Origin: Acholeplasmataceae bacterium UBA6235
Lineage (GTDB): Bacteria; Bacillota_I; Bacilli_A; Acholeplasmatales; UBA5453
DNA length: 29,591 bases
Reading direction: 5' to 3'
NCBI GenBank assembly: GCA_002441525.1
Contig: DJWH01000078.1
Location: 867-30,457 of the forward strand
Within the stretch, counting starts at the first letter, position 1. Every line of letters starts with the position of its first letter. Position numbers and translations under genes: made by a program. This document shows positions 22,731 through 29,591 of this stretch, one piece after another. The notes beneath the pieces are model-generated. The model ran no database searches, had not been told where the DNA came from, and saw nothing but the letters and a program-made list of their open reading frames with translations.

Positions 22731-23309
22731 CTATATAAATACTTTATCGATGAGTTCGTTGACACGATCGATGGTTTTTTGAATGGTTCCAGAATTGTCG
22801 ATGACAATGTCTGCTTGATTGACTTTATCTTTCAGTGGTAGTTGAGCAGATATGCGTTGATTGGCTTCATCTATGGATAATTGATTTCTAGCCATCAAAC
22901 GCGCTTTTTGGGTTTCTTCATTGACATACACAACCAATACCCAATCACAAATGGATTGTCCTCCCGTTTCATATAGCAGCGGTATATCCACCACAACCCA
23001 AGGTTCATTCAAATGCGATTGAAGACGTTCTTGGATGGATGCATACACCTTTGGATGTAGGATTTGTTCCAAATCGTGTTTGGCGATGGGATCTGTAAAG
23101 ATGAGATCTGCCAATGGTTTTCGTTGTAAGATACCCCCATCAAAAACGGATGGGAAGCGATTTTTAATCTCTTCTAAAACGGTGTCTTTTGTGAAGAGTT
23201 CATGCACGATTGCATCGGCGTCAATGACCGTGAAACCCCGTTGTTTAAATTGTTGACTGACTAGGGATTTGCCAGATGCAATCCCACCTGTGATGCCGAG
23301 TACTTTCAC
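22731..23309 (-). CDS. coaE: Dephospho-CoA kinase
   Basis: Catalyses the last step of coenzyme A synthesis, phosphorylating dephospho-CoA with ATP. 192 aa. The P-loop is GITGGIASGKS at the N-terminus; VIDADAIVHELF, VVVDIPLLYETG and a C-terminal DIVIDNSG segment are all family markers. The start is GTG at 23309 with GAGGTG 6 nt upstream, giving MKVLGITGG; the GTG at 23330 would begin inside mutM without a ribosome site. It lies 5 nt after the mutM stop. Confidence 0.95.
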   Translation of the reverse strand: MKVLGITGGIASGKSLVSQQFKQRGFTVIDADAIVHELFTKDTVLEEIKNRFPSVFDGGILQRKPLADLIFTDPIAKHDLEQILHPKVYASIQERLQSHLNEPWVVVDIPLLYETGGQSICDWVLVVYVNEETQKARLMARNQLSIDEANQRISAQLPLKDKVNQADIVIDNSGTIQKTIDRVNELIDKVFI

Positions 23310-23314
23310 AACAA

Positions 23315-24121
23315 TCACCTCTTTTGACACGTTTTACAATAAAAGCTCGATCGGCCGTTGATGACCTCTCTTAAAATCGTCGTTCCACACGTATAACAAG
23401 CTTCGCCTTCACGTTGATGGACCATCAACTGTAGTTGGAAACGACCCGAAACCCCAAGTTCAGACACATAGGTTCGAATGGTGGTCCCACCGGCTGAAAT
23501 CGCGTGGTTTAGAATTCGAATGCCTTCTTGGACGATTTGATTGGCTTCGCTTTTTTTAATTTGATCCGTCATTCTCAGTGGATGGATTTTGCAGACGAAC
23601 AAGATTTCATCGGCGTAGATGTTTCCGATGCCTGCGATGATACTTTGATCTAACAATGCGGTTTTAATCGCTTTATGTTTATGTTTTAAAGTTTTATAAA
23701 ATGCGTTTGGATCGATATCAAAGGGTTCTTTAGCCAATTGATTGAGGGGTGGAACGGTTAGATAATGGTCCAAATCTCGGATTTCAAACGTACCGAACTT
23801 TCTGGTATCGTGGTATCGCAAGGATAAGCCATCGGATAATTGAAATACGATGTGTTCATGTTTTAAAACCGGTTCATTGGGCTCTTTAAAAAAGTAACGA
23901 CCTTCCATCCTCAAATGACTGATGAGGACACAGGAATCTAGTATGAATACAATGTACTTACCGTATCTTTTTAAATCATGGATGGTTTGTCCAATCAGTA
24001 TTTGACGTTTATCCTCATCCATCATCTTTTCGTAATAGACATCAATATCATGGATTTTAAGGCCTTGTATACGTCTTTTCAATACCGTTTTGACGGTTTC
24101 GACTTCAGGTAGTTCAGGCAT
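23315..24121 (-). CDS. mutM: Formamidopyrimidine-DNA glycosylase (Fpg/MutM)
   Basis: Base-excision repair enzyme that removes 8-oxoguanine and formamidopyrimidines and cleaves the abasic site. 268 aa. The N-terminal PELPEVET carries the catalytic Pro and Glu; KRYGKYIVF holds the conserved Lys. The H2TH region is present (LLDQSIIAGIGNIYADEILF). The C-terminal zinc finger has four Cys: CYTCGTTI...FYCKTCQKR. It starts one base after the polA TAG and ends in TGA 5 nt before coaE. Its place right after polA is common in Firmicutes. Confidence 0.97.
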   Translation of the reverse strand: MPELPEVETVKTVLKRRIQGLKIHDIDVYYEKMMDEDKRQILIGQTIHDLKRYGKYIVFILDSCVLISHLRMEGRYFFKEPNEPVLKHEHIVFQLSDGLSLRYHDTRKFGTFEIRDLDHYLTVPPLNQLAKEPFDIDPNAFYKTLKHKHKAIKTALLDQSIIAGIGNIYADEILFVCKIHPLRMTDQIKKSEANQIVQEGIRILNHAISAGGTTIRTYVSELGVSGRFQLQLMVHQREGEACYTCGTTILREVINGRSSFYCKTCQKR

Positions 24122-24122
24122 A

Positions 24123-26744
24123 CTATTTCAACTCATACCAGTTTTTACCGGTATCACAAGAGGATTCCAATTGCACCTTGAGTTTAACAGCTTTAGACAT
24201 GATGTCAGGCACCACTTTTTGCATCTCAGCAAGTTCAGCCTCAGGCACTTCAAGGACAAGTTCATCGTGGACTTGAAGTAAGATTCTAGACTTCTTCTTA
24301 TTTTTATCGATATAGGCATGCAAATCGATCATCGCTTTTTTGATGATGTCGGCTGCTGACCCTTGAATGGGTGCGTTCATCGAGGTACGTTTACCGAACT
24401 CTCTGACTGCGTAGATTGGACTTTCAAGTTCACCGATATAACGTCTACGTTTCATCATCGTCGTTACATAGCCTTGTTTGATGGCATTTTCAACGGTGGT
24501 TTCCATATAGGTCTTGATTTCAGGGTAAATGCTTAAGTATTTATCGATAAACGCTTGGGCTTCTCTCGGGGTGGTGTGGATATCTTCAGATAAACTCCAC
24601 GCCCCAATGCCGTAAATGATCCCGAAGTTGACGGCTTTCGCTTTACGACGTTCTTCTGAGGTGACGGTTTCTGTACCAAAGACCTCTTTCGCGGTTCTGG
24701 TATGGATATCTTCATGGTTATTAAACGCTTCAATCAATCCTTTGACATTGGCCATATCGGCGAGTACACGCAATTCAATCTGAGAATAATCGGCTGAAAC
24801 AAAGTAATGATTCGGTTTGGAAGGGACAAATAACTTGCGGATTTGACGGCCTTCTTCGGTACGAATCGGAATATTTTGTAGGTTAGGTTCTAATGAAGAT
24901 AAACGGCCAGTCGCGGTTAACGCCTGGGCGAATATCGTATGGACTTTACCATCTGGGAAAATGCTTTGTTCGATGCCTTCGATGTAGGTTGAATATAATT
25001 TGGTCAATTGACGGTATTCCAAAATCATTGGAATCACCGGGTGTTTATCGATCAAGGTATTCAATACATCGACATTGGTAGATAAATTCTTAGTTTTGGT
25101 TTTCTTTGATGGATCTAATCCCAAATCCACGAATAAAATTTCAGCCAATTGCTTAGGTGAACCAATATTAAAAGTCTTTCCGACCGATGCATAGATGTTT
25201 TGTTCTAAAGCATCAATACGGGATTTCAACGCTGTTTTTTGTTGGTTGAGTTCATTTTTATCGACTGCAATCCCACTGTACTCCATATCGGATAGTACGG
25301 TAGATAGCGGCATTTCAATGGTTTCAAATAATTCTAATAAATCGAGTTCCTTGAGTTTTTCTAAGAGTATTGGTTGTAAAACCGTGATGGCTTTCGCCTT
25401 TTTCGCGACATGAGCAGCATACACCTCTAGGGCAGGCAAGCCTTTTTTCGCACCTTTGCCATAGATGAGTTCATCGTATTCAATGTCTTCATACTCAAAA
25501 GCCATGCAAATGACTTTAAAATCTTCTTTCGCAATCTTTTGATGGATGAGGTAGCTCGATAACAATAAATCAAAGGTAACGCCCTTAAGGTCATAGCCCA
25601 ACCACTTGAGAGCGGTTCTAAAGGCTTTTTGATCGTAGGTTAATTTGGGTGTGGATGGGTCGGTTAAATACAATTGGAAATCAATCGATGCTAGACCCAC
25701 CTCTTTTGGAACAAAGTAATGGGTTTGTCCATCGGATAATCCAAATCCAATGATATCGGAGGTATGGTAATTAAAATCAGCCAACTCGATATGAACCGCC
25801 ATATTCGGTTTTAAAAAATCAAACTCATCGTGGTCTTGAATGATTTTATAATCAAAATTGGATGGTTTTTGAACCGGTTTATTGAGGCGTTTGATGAATA
25901 CATGTAAATCCATCTCGTTATAAAACGATACCAACGCGTCATAATCGATTTCTTTTCTTGCGATATCATCGAGTGAAAACTCAAGCGGCACAGCCAAATC
26001 GATGGTTGCGAGCATTTTAGAGAGGATGGCTTTATTTTCATTTTCACAAATACGTTCGCCTAGTTTACCTGAAATCTCTGCTTTTTTGGCAAGCACTTCT
26101 TCTAGTGTGCCATAGGTTTGTAAAAGCTTGACTGCGGTTTTTTCACCGATCCCAGGGATTCCTGGAATGTTGTCAGATGGGTCACCCATCAATGCTTTTA
26201 AGTCGATCATTTGGGTATGGTTAATGCCATATTTTTCAAGGAATGACGCTGGGGTTAAGTCTTCAATGTCCGTAACACCTTTTTTCAATAAGTGGATGGT
26301 GACATTGTCAGAGATGAGTTGTAAAAGGTCACGGTCAGATGAATAGACTGATACTTCAAACCCACGGTTACACGCTTCTTTTGAAAGCGTACCGATGATA
26401 TCATCGGCTTCATAACCCACCAAGCTATAATCCGCGATGTTCAAATGCTTTAAATAACTGTGGATGAGTGGGATTTGTTGAGCCATTTCTGCTGGCATCG
26501 GTGGTCGTCCCGCTTTATAGTCATCAAACGCTTCATGACGTTTGGTTTTTTCTTTGGTATCAAAGGCTACGAGCACATGGGTGTAGTCTTGTTGGAGGAT
26601 TTTATCCACCATGTTGACAAAGCCAAAAAGGGCATTGGTATATACCCCTTGTTTATTTTTCATTAAATCGCCACCGGCATAAGCGGTAGCGTAGTAAGCT
26701 CTAAAGAAGAGAGAGTTACCATCAATCAGGATTAATTTCTGCAT
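24123..26744 (-). CDS. polA: DNA polymerase I
   Basis: 873-aa repair polymerase with all three regions. The 5' nuclease (about 1-290) has LILIDGNSLFFRAYYA, YEADDIIGTL, YSSDRDLLQL and GDPSDNIPGIPGIGEKTA. The 3'-5' exonuclease-like domain (about 310-480) is degenerate: HIELADF replaces the DTET motif and the Asp of the third exonuclease motif is missing, so proofreading is probably absent, as in Bacillus PolA. The polymerase has motif A DYSQIELRVLAD, motif B RRKAKAVNFGIIYG and motif C VHDELVLEV. AAAGGAG precedes the ATG. First gene of the polA-mutM-coaE-orf-dnaB-dnaI operon. Confidence 0.97.
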   Translation of the reverse strand: MQKLILIDGNSLFFRAYYATAYAGGDLMKNKQGVYTNALFGFVNMVDKILQQDYTHVLVAFDTKEKTKRHEAFDDYKAGRPPMPAEMAQQIPLIHSYLKHLNIADYSLVGYEADDIIGTLSKEACNRGFEVSVYSSDRDLLQLISDNVTIHLLKKGVTDIEDLTPASFLEKYGINHTQMIDLKALMGDPSDNIPGIPGIGEKTAVKLLQTYGTLEEVLAKKAEISGKLGERICENENKAILSKMLATIDLAVPLEFSLDDIARKEIDYDALVSFYNEMDLHVFIKRLNKPVQKPSNFDYKIIQDHDEFDFLKPNMAVHIELADFNYHTSDIIGFGLSDGQTHYFVPKEVGLASIDFQLYLTDPSTPKLTYDQKAFRTALKWLGYDLKGVTFDLLLSSYLIHQKIAKEDFKVICMAFEYEDIEYDELIYGKGAKKGLPALEVYAAHVAKKAKAITVLQPILLEKLKELDLLELFETIEMPLSTVLSDMEYSGIAVDKNELNQQKTALKSRIDALEQNIYASVGKTFNIGSPKQLAEILFVDLGLDPSKKTKTKNLSTNVDVLNTLIDKHPVIPMILEYRQLTKLYSTYIEGIEQSIFPDGKVHTIFAQALTATGRLSSLEPNLQNIPIRTEEGRQIRKLFVPSKPNHYFVSADYSQIELRVLADMANVKGLIEAFNNHEDIHTRTAKEVFGTETVTSEERRKAKAVNFGIIYGIGAWSLSEDIHTTPREAQAFIDKYLSIYPEIKTYMETTVENAIKQGYVTTMMKRRRYIGELESPIYAVREFGKRTSMNAPIQGSAADIIKKAMIDLHAYIDKNKKKSRILLQVHDELVLEVPEAELAEMQKVVPDIMSKAVKLKVQLESSCDTGKNWYELK

Positions 26745-26764
26745 GATTAGTCTCCTTTATATGT

Positions 26765-26773
26765 ATTTTAACA
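26765..26773 (-). promoter_or_regulatory. Candidate extended -10 promoter of polA
   Basis: The minus strand reads TGTTAAAAT (-10 TAAAAT at 26765-26770, TGn extension) with no clear -35, about 20 nt before the polA ATG. ATGTAT/ATACAT arms surround it (26761-26766 and 26775-26780) and may be chance. Confidence 0.45.
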
Positions 26774-26825
26774 TATACATTTGGAATAATTTTCCACCAG
26801 TTTTGTGGGTAAATCGGTTGAGTTT

Positions 26826-26861
26826 AGAAAAAAAGCCAAGTTAGTTAAAATCTAAATTGGC
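26826..26861 (-). terminator. Terminator of the ftsY-ylxM-ffh operon, overlapping the ffh stop
   Basis: The minus strand reads GCCAATTTAG-loop-CTAACTTGGC followed by seven T. The arms 26852-26861 and 26835-26844 match 9 of 10. The upstream arm is made of the last ffh codons and the stop lies in the loop. Confidence 0.85.
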
Positions 26862-28248
26862 CTTTATTTTTACCTTTGCCTTTTTTCATCTTCGGTTGTG
26901 GCATCAACTTCGAAGGGTCTTTTTGTGCGGATTTCATGTCAGATTCAGACATTTTTGACATTTGTTTCGCCATTTGTTTTTGTTGATCCAATGCTTGTCT
27001 TAAGCGATTCACATCCGAGACTTGAACCCCAGCACCGTTGGCGATACGGGTACGACGTCTAGAAGAATCTTCGATTAATTTTGGATTTTTACGTTCTTGT
27101 TCGGTCATCGAATGGATGATGACAGCCATCTTATCAAATTGCTTGTCGTCGACATTGTTTAAAGCGTCTTTGTATTTCGCAACCCCAGGCATAAATCCCA
27201 TGATTTTAGAAATCGAACCCATACGTTTGATCATTTTAAATTGTTTAAGTAAATCGTTGTAGTTATAGTTACCAGAAAGCATTTTTTCCATCATGCCCAT
27301 GGCTTCATCTTCATCGATGTTTTGGGTGGCACTTTCAATTAAGGTGAGGACGTCCCCCATCCCTAAGATACGGCTCGCCATGCGTTCTGGATGGAATACT
27401 TCAAAGGCATCCATCTTTTCGCCATTGGACGCGAACTTAATCGGAATTTGTGAGATTTCACGGATGGATAATGCGGCACCGCCACGGGTATCGCCATCGA
27501 GTTTGGTGATGATGGCCCCAGTGGTGTTGAGCTGTTCATGGAAACTTTGTGCGACGGATGCGGCGACTTGACCAGTCATCGCGTCTACTGTTAAGAGAAT
27601 TTCATCCGGCTTCGCGATTTCTTTGACGTCGATCAATTCTTGCATCATCTCTTGGTCAATATTTAATCGACCTGCGGTATCGATAATGACGACATCATAC
27701 CCTTGTTCTTTCGCAACCTTCAACCCGTTTTTAACAATGGTTTGGGCTTTAATTAAGCCTTCTTGATAAACAAAAATATCGAGTTGTTTACCTAAAGTCA
27801 TCAACTGTTCAATCGCGGCTGGACGATAAATATCGGCAGCGATGAACATGACTTTCTTCTTTTCTGTCTTCCGGATAAATGCCCCAAGTTTACCAATCGC
27901 GGTGGTTTTACCAGTCCCTTGTAGACCGACCGTCATGATGACTGTCATCCCGCTGGCTTTATAACTGATGCCTACCGTTTCATCACCCATGACTCGTTTG
28001 AGTTCATCAAAAACAATCTTAACGACTTGTTGTCCTGGGTTTAAGCCAGATAGAATTTTTTGTCCAAGGGCTTTTTCTTTGACGTTAGTGGTAAACTGAC
28101 GAATGACTTTTAGGTTGACGTCCGCTTCTAAGAGCGATAAGCGGACCTCACGCATCATTTCATCGATGTCGGTTTCATTGAGTTTTCCTTTGCCGGTAAT
28201 ACGGCGCATTGCCATCTGCAGACGGCTGCTTAAACTGTCAAATGCCAT
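26845..28248 (-). CDS. ffh: Signal recognition particle GTPase Ffh
   Basis: Protein subunit of the bacterial SRP, which binds signal sequences of nascent membrane proteins and docks with FtsY. 467 aa. N domain (about 1-90), G domain with P-loop GLQGTGKTT (about 108-116), DTAGR, TKLDGD, and methionine-rich M domain (about 300-440) with RIANGAGVQVSDVNRL for 4.5S RNA contact. The C-terminus is a basic tail rich in Lys and Gly. The ATG shares one base with the ylxM stop (TAATG) with GGAAG as ribosome site. Confidence 0.97.
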   Translation of the reverse strand: MAFDSLSSRLQMAMRRITGKGKLNETDIDEMMREVRLSLLEADVNLKVIRQFTTNVKEKALGQKILSGLNPGQQVVKIVFDELKRVMGDETVGISYKASGMTVIMTVGLQGTGKTTAIGKLGAFIRKTEKKKVMFIAADIYRPAAIEQLMTLGKQLDIFVYQEGLIKAQTIVKNGLKVAKEQGYDVVIIDTAGRLNIDQEMMQELIDVKEIAKPDEILLTVDAMTGQVAASVAQSFHEQLNTTGAIITKLDGDTRGGAALSIREISQIPIKFASNGEKMDAFEVFHPERMASRILGMGDVLTLIESATQNIDEDEAMGMMEKMLSGNYNYNDLLKQFKMIKRMGSISKIMGFMPGVAKYKDALNNVDDKQFDKMAVIIHSMTEQERKNPKLIEDSSRRRTRIANGAGVQVSDVNRLRQALDQQKQMAKQMSKMSESDMKSAQKDPSKLMPQPKMKKGKGKNKGQFRF

Positions 28249-28565
28249 TATACTTCTTCCATTTCTGCGAGTTTTTCTAAATATTGAACATCTTTGGTTT
28301 CTTCATAAAGTTTAAGCCAAGTCAAACGGTCGTTTTTCTTAGCCAATAATTTGAGTTTTTCTTCGTAATGTTCGAGGTGCATAATTGCGTTATTGAGTTG
28401 ATCAAACACAGCGTTTCTCGATACTTTAAATTCTTGGGCAATTTCGGCGAACGAAAAATCATTTTGATAGTACGCCACAAAATACGCTTGCTGTTTTTCG
28501 GTTAACAAAACCCCATATAATTCATACAATTGATTGAGTCTTTCGGTTTTTTCGAGTTGGTCCAT
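28248..28565 (-). CDS. ylxM: YlxM-family helix-turn-helix protein of the SRP operon
   Basis: Small 105-aa protein of the YlxM/p13 family (UPF0122), found beside ffh and ftsY in many Gram-positive bacteria. It reads like a sigma-70 region 4 domain: LTEKQQAYFVAYYQNDFSFAEIAQEFKVSRNAVFDQLNNAI. The family has been reported to associate with SRP RNA and modulate SRP, but its role is not settled. Two adjacent ATG codons (28568 and 28565) are possible starts; GGAG at 28573-28576 is 7 nt from the second, so 28565 is preferred. It overlaps or abuts ftsY (TGATG) and shares one base with ffh. Confidence 0.9.
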   Translation of the reverse strand: MDQLEKTERLNQLYELYGVLLTEKQQAYFVAYYQNDFSFAEIAQEFKVSRNAVFDQLNNAIMHLEHYEEKLKLLAKKNDRLTWLKLYEETKDVQYLEKLAEMEEV

Positions 28566-28567
28566 CA

Positions 28568-29533
28568 TCAATCTCCGAAGAAGTCTGAGAACAATCCGTA
28601 GATATATTCTTCGATATCAAATAGCACCAAATCATCAATTTTTTCACCTAAACCAATGTACTTGATCGGTAAGTGATACAAATGGCGGATGGCTAAGACG
28701 ATACCGCCTTTAGCTGACCCATCCATTTTCGTCAGGATGATGCCTGTGACTTTGGTGACTTCTTTAAAAATCTCGGCTTGTTTTAAGCCGTTTTGACCCG
28801 TGGTTGCGTCAATGACCAGTAAGGTTTCACGAAGCCCATTCGGTAATTCTTTTTCAATCACACGACGCATTTTTTCCAGTTCATTCATGAGATTGACTTT
28901 ATTTTGTAAACGACCAGCGGTGTCACATAACACCACATCGTAGTGTTCCTTTTTTGCTTTTTGAAGGGCGTCAAAGATCACAGACGATGGGTCTGAACCC
29001 GGTTCTTTCCCAAAAAAATCGACTTTGGCACGGTCTGCCCAAACACGTAATTGTTCGATTGCCCCTGCCCTGAAGGTATCCCCAGCCACCACCAAAACTT
29101 TTTTCTTTTCAGCCTTGAGTTGGTGTGCCAATTTACCAATGGAAGTTGTCTTACCTACGCCATTTACACCAACGATTAAATACACGTTGGTTTGATTTTC
29201 AACATAGTCTAAATCAGCAACAACCACTTCATCTTGAAGGTATATTTTAAACATCTCATCGACGATCATCTCTTCGATTTCTTTCGGGTCTGTGATGTTT
29301 TTAAGCTTCATTTCTTTTCTTAAGGTATCAATAAAATACAAAACCGTATCGACCCCAAGGTCAGCTTGAATGAAAATGTCTTCGAGTTCTAAAAAGAAAT
29401 CTTCACCCAATTGTTGGTTTTGTTCAATTAAGCGTTTGAGGCTACCCAATACTTCTTTTGATTTGTGTAATCCAAGCGCGTATTTTTCATTTTTCTTGTT
29501 GTTTTTCTTGAATAAATTTTTAAAAAATCCCAT
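28568..29533 (-). CDS. ftsY: Signal recognition particle receptor FtsY
   Basis: Membrane-associated GTPase that receives the SRP-ribosome complex. 321 aa. A very short basic N-terminal region (GFFKNLFKKNNKK) replaces the long acidic A domain of E. coli FtsY, as in most Gram-positive bacteria; an amphipathic, Lys-rich N-terminus would serve membrane contact. N domain about 20-110. The G domain has GVNGVGKTTSIGKLA, VAGDTFRAGAIEQL, CDTAGRLQNK and LTKMDGSAKGG. GGAG lies 8 nt before the ATG. First gene of the ftsY-ylxM-ffh operon, ending in TGA. Confidence 0.97.
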   Translation of the reverse strand: MGFFKNLFKKNNKKNEKYALGLHKSKEVLGSLKRLIEQNQQLGEDFFLELEDIFIQADLGVDTVLYFIDTLRKEMKLKNITDPKEIEEMIVDEMFKIYLQDEVVVADLDYVENQTNVYLIVGVNGVGKTTSIGKLAHQLKAEKKKVLVVAGDTFRAGAIEQLRVWADRAKVDFFGKEPGSDPSSVIFDALQKAKKEHYDVVLCDTAGRLQNKVNLMNELEKMRRVIEKELPNGLRETLLVIDATTGQNGLKQAEIFKEVTKVTGIILTKMDGSAKGGIVLAIRHLYHLPIKYIGLGEKIDDLVLFDIEEYIYGLFSDFFGD

Positions 29534-29553
29534 AGGTTCAACTCCTAGATGTT

Positions 29554-29562
29554 ATTATAACA
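29554..29562 (-). promoter_or_regulatory. Extended -10 promoter of the ftsY-ylxM-ffh operon
   Basis: The minus strand reads TGTTATAAT: perfect -10 (29554-29559) with TGn extension and no good -35. The leader is about 14 nt, holding the GGAG ribosome site. Confidence 0.65.
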
Positions 29563-29591
29563 TATAACCCAAAATTCTTCGCCTATAAAGG

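Noticed and set aside
26761..26780. ATGTAT/ATACAT inverted arms at the polA promoter as an operator
   Set aside because: Short and AT-only apart from one base pair per arm, no second site and no candidate regulator nearby.
1..29591. CRISPR array, tRNA, rRNA or prophage genes
   Set aside because: No regularly spaced direct repeats, no cloverleaf or rRNA segments and no phage genes were seen; outside the tnpB fragment no mobile element is evident.

Overview
The window is a moderately AT-rich bacterial chromosome segment, almost fully coding, with nearly every gene on the minus strand. Several secure genes end in TGA (maoC-like, phoP, phoR, mutM, ftsY) and Trp is TGG, so the standard bacterial code is used and a UGA=Trp mycoplasma is excluded. 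Gene content (ftsY-ylxM-ffh, polA-mutM-coaE-dnaB-dnaI, T-box thrS, PstS lipoprotein, no outer-membrane genes) suggests a Firmicutes/Tenericutes lineage such as Acholeplasmatales, Izemoplasmatales or Erysipelotrichia. That placement is inference.

Layout, left to right. (1) 1-345: the 3' end of a TnpB gene and a strongly folded RNA region at its stop codon, the expected place of an omega RNA. (2) 353-2569: a ZIP metal transporter and an AAA+ ATPase of the DUF4143 type. (3) 2681-6818: a minus-strand operon, MaoC-like hydratase, acyl-CoA dehydrogenase, EtfB, EtfA, divergent from a TetR regulator. Their shared intergenic region holds a clear promoter and inverted-repeat operator candidates. (4) 6821-13857: a phosphate regulon, pstS-pstC-pstA-pstB-phoU-phoP-phoR in transcription order, preceded by 11-bp-periodic PhoP/PhoB-type direct repeats. 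(5) 13864-15608: a Mrp-type P-loop ATPase and an alpha/beta hydrolase. (6) 15696-18081: a two-gene ABC exporter behind a leader that folds into one long imperfect hairpin. (7) 18174-20354: thrS under a complete T-box riboswitch. (8) 20356-26770: polA, mutM, coaE, an unknown 111-aa gene, dnaB and dnaI in one tight operon. (9) 26845-29559: ftsY-ylxM-ffh, the SRP targeting operon.

The most striking observation is PstS. Its two halves are in the opposite order to known PstS proteins: the segment with the SGTR phosphate loop, normally C-terminal, directly follows the lipobox, and the normally N-terminal half ends the protein. The gene is intact, so this looks like a natural circular permutation. 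Its partner PstA carries about 100 extra extracytoplasmic residues between its first two membrane helices. Other oddities are a DnaI without zinc ligands, a Mrp without its CxxC pair, an unrecognised gene in the place where B. subtilis keeps nrdR, and promoters that mostly use an extended -10 (TGnTATAAT).
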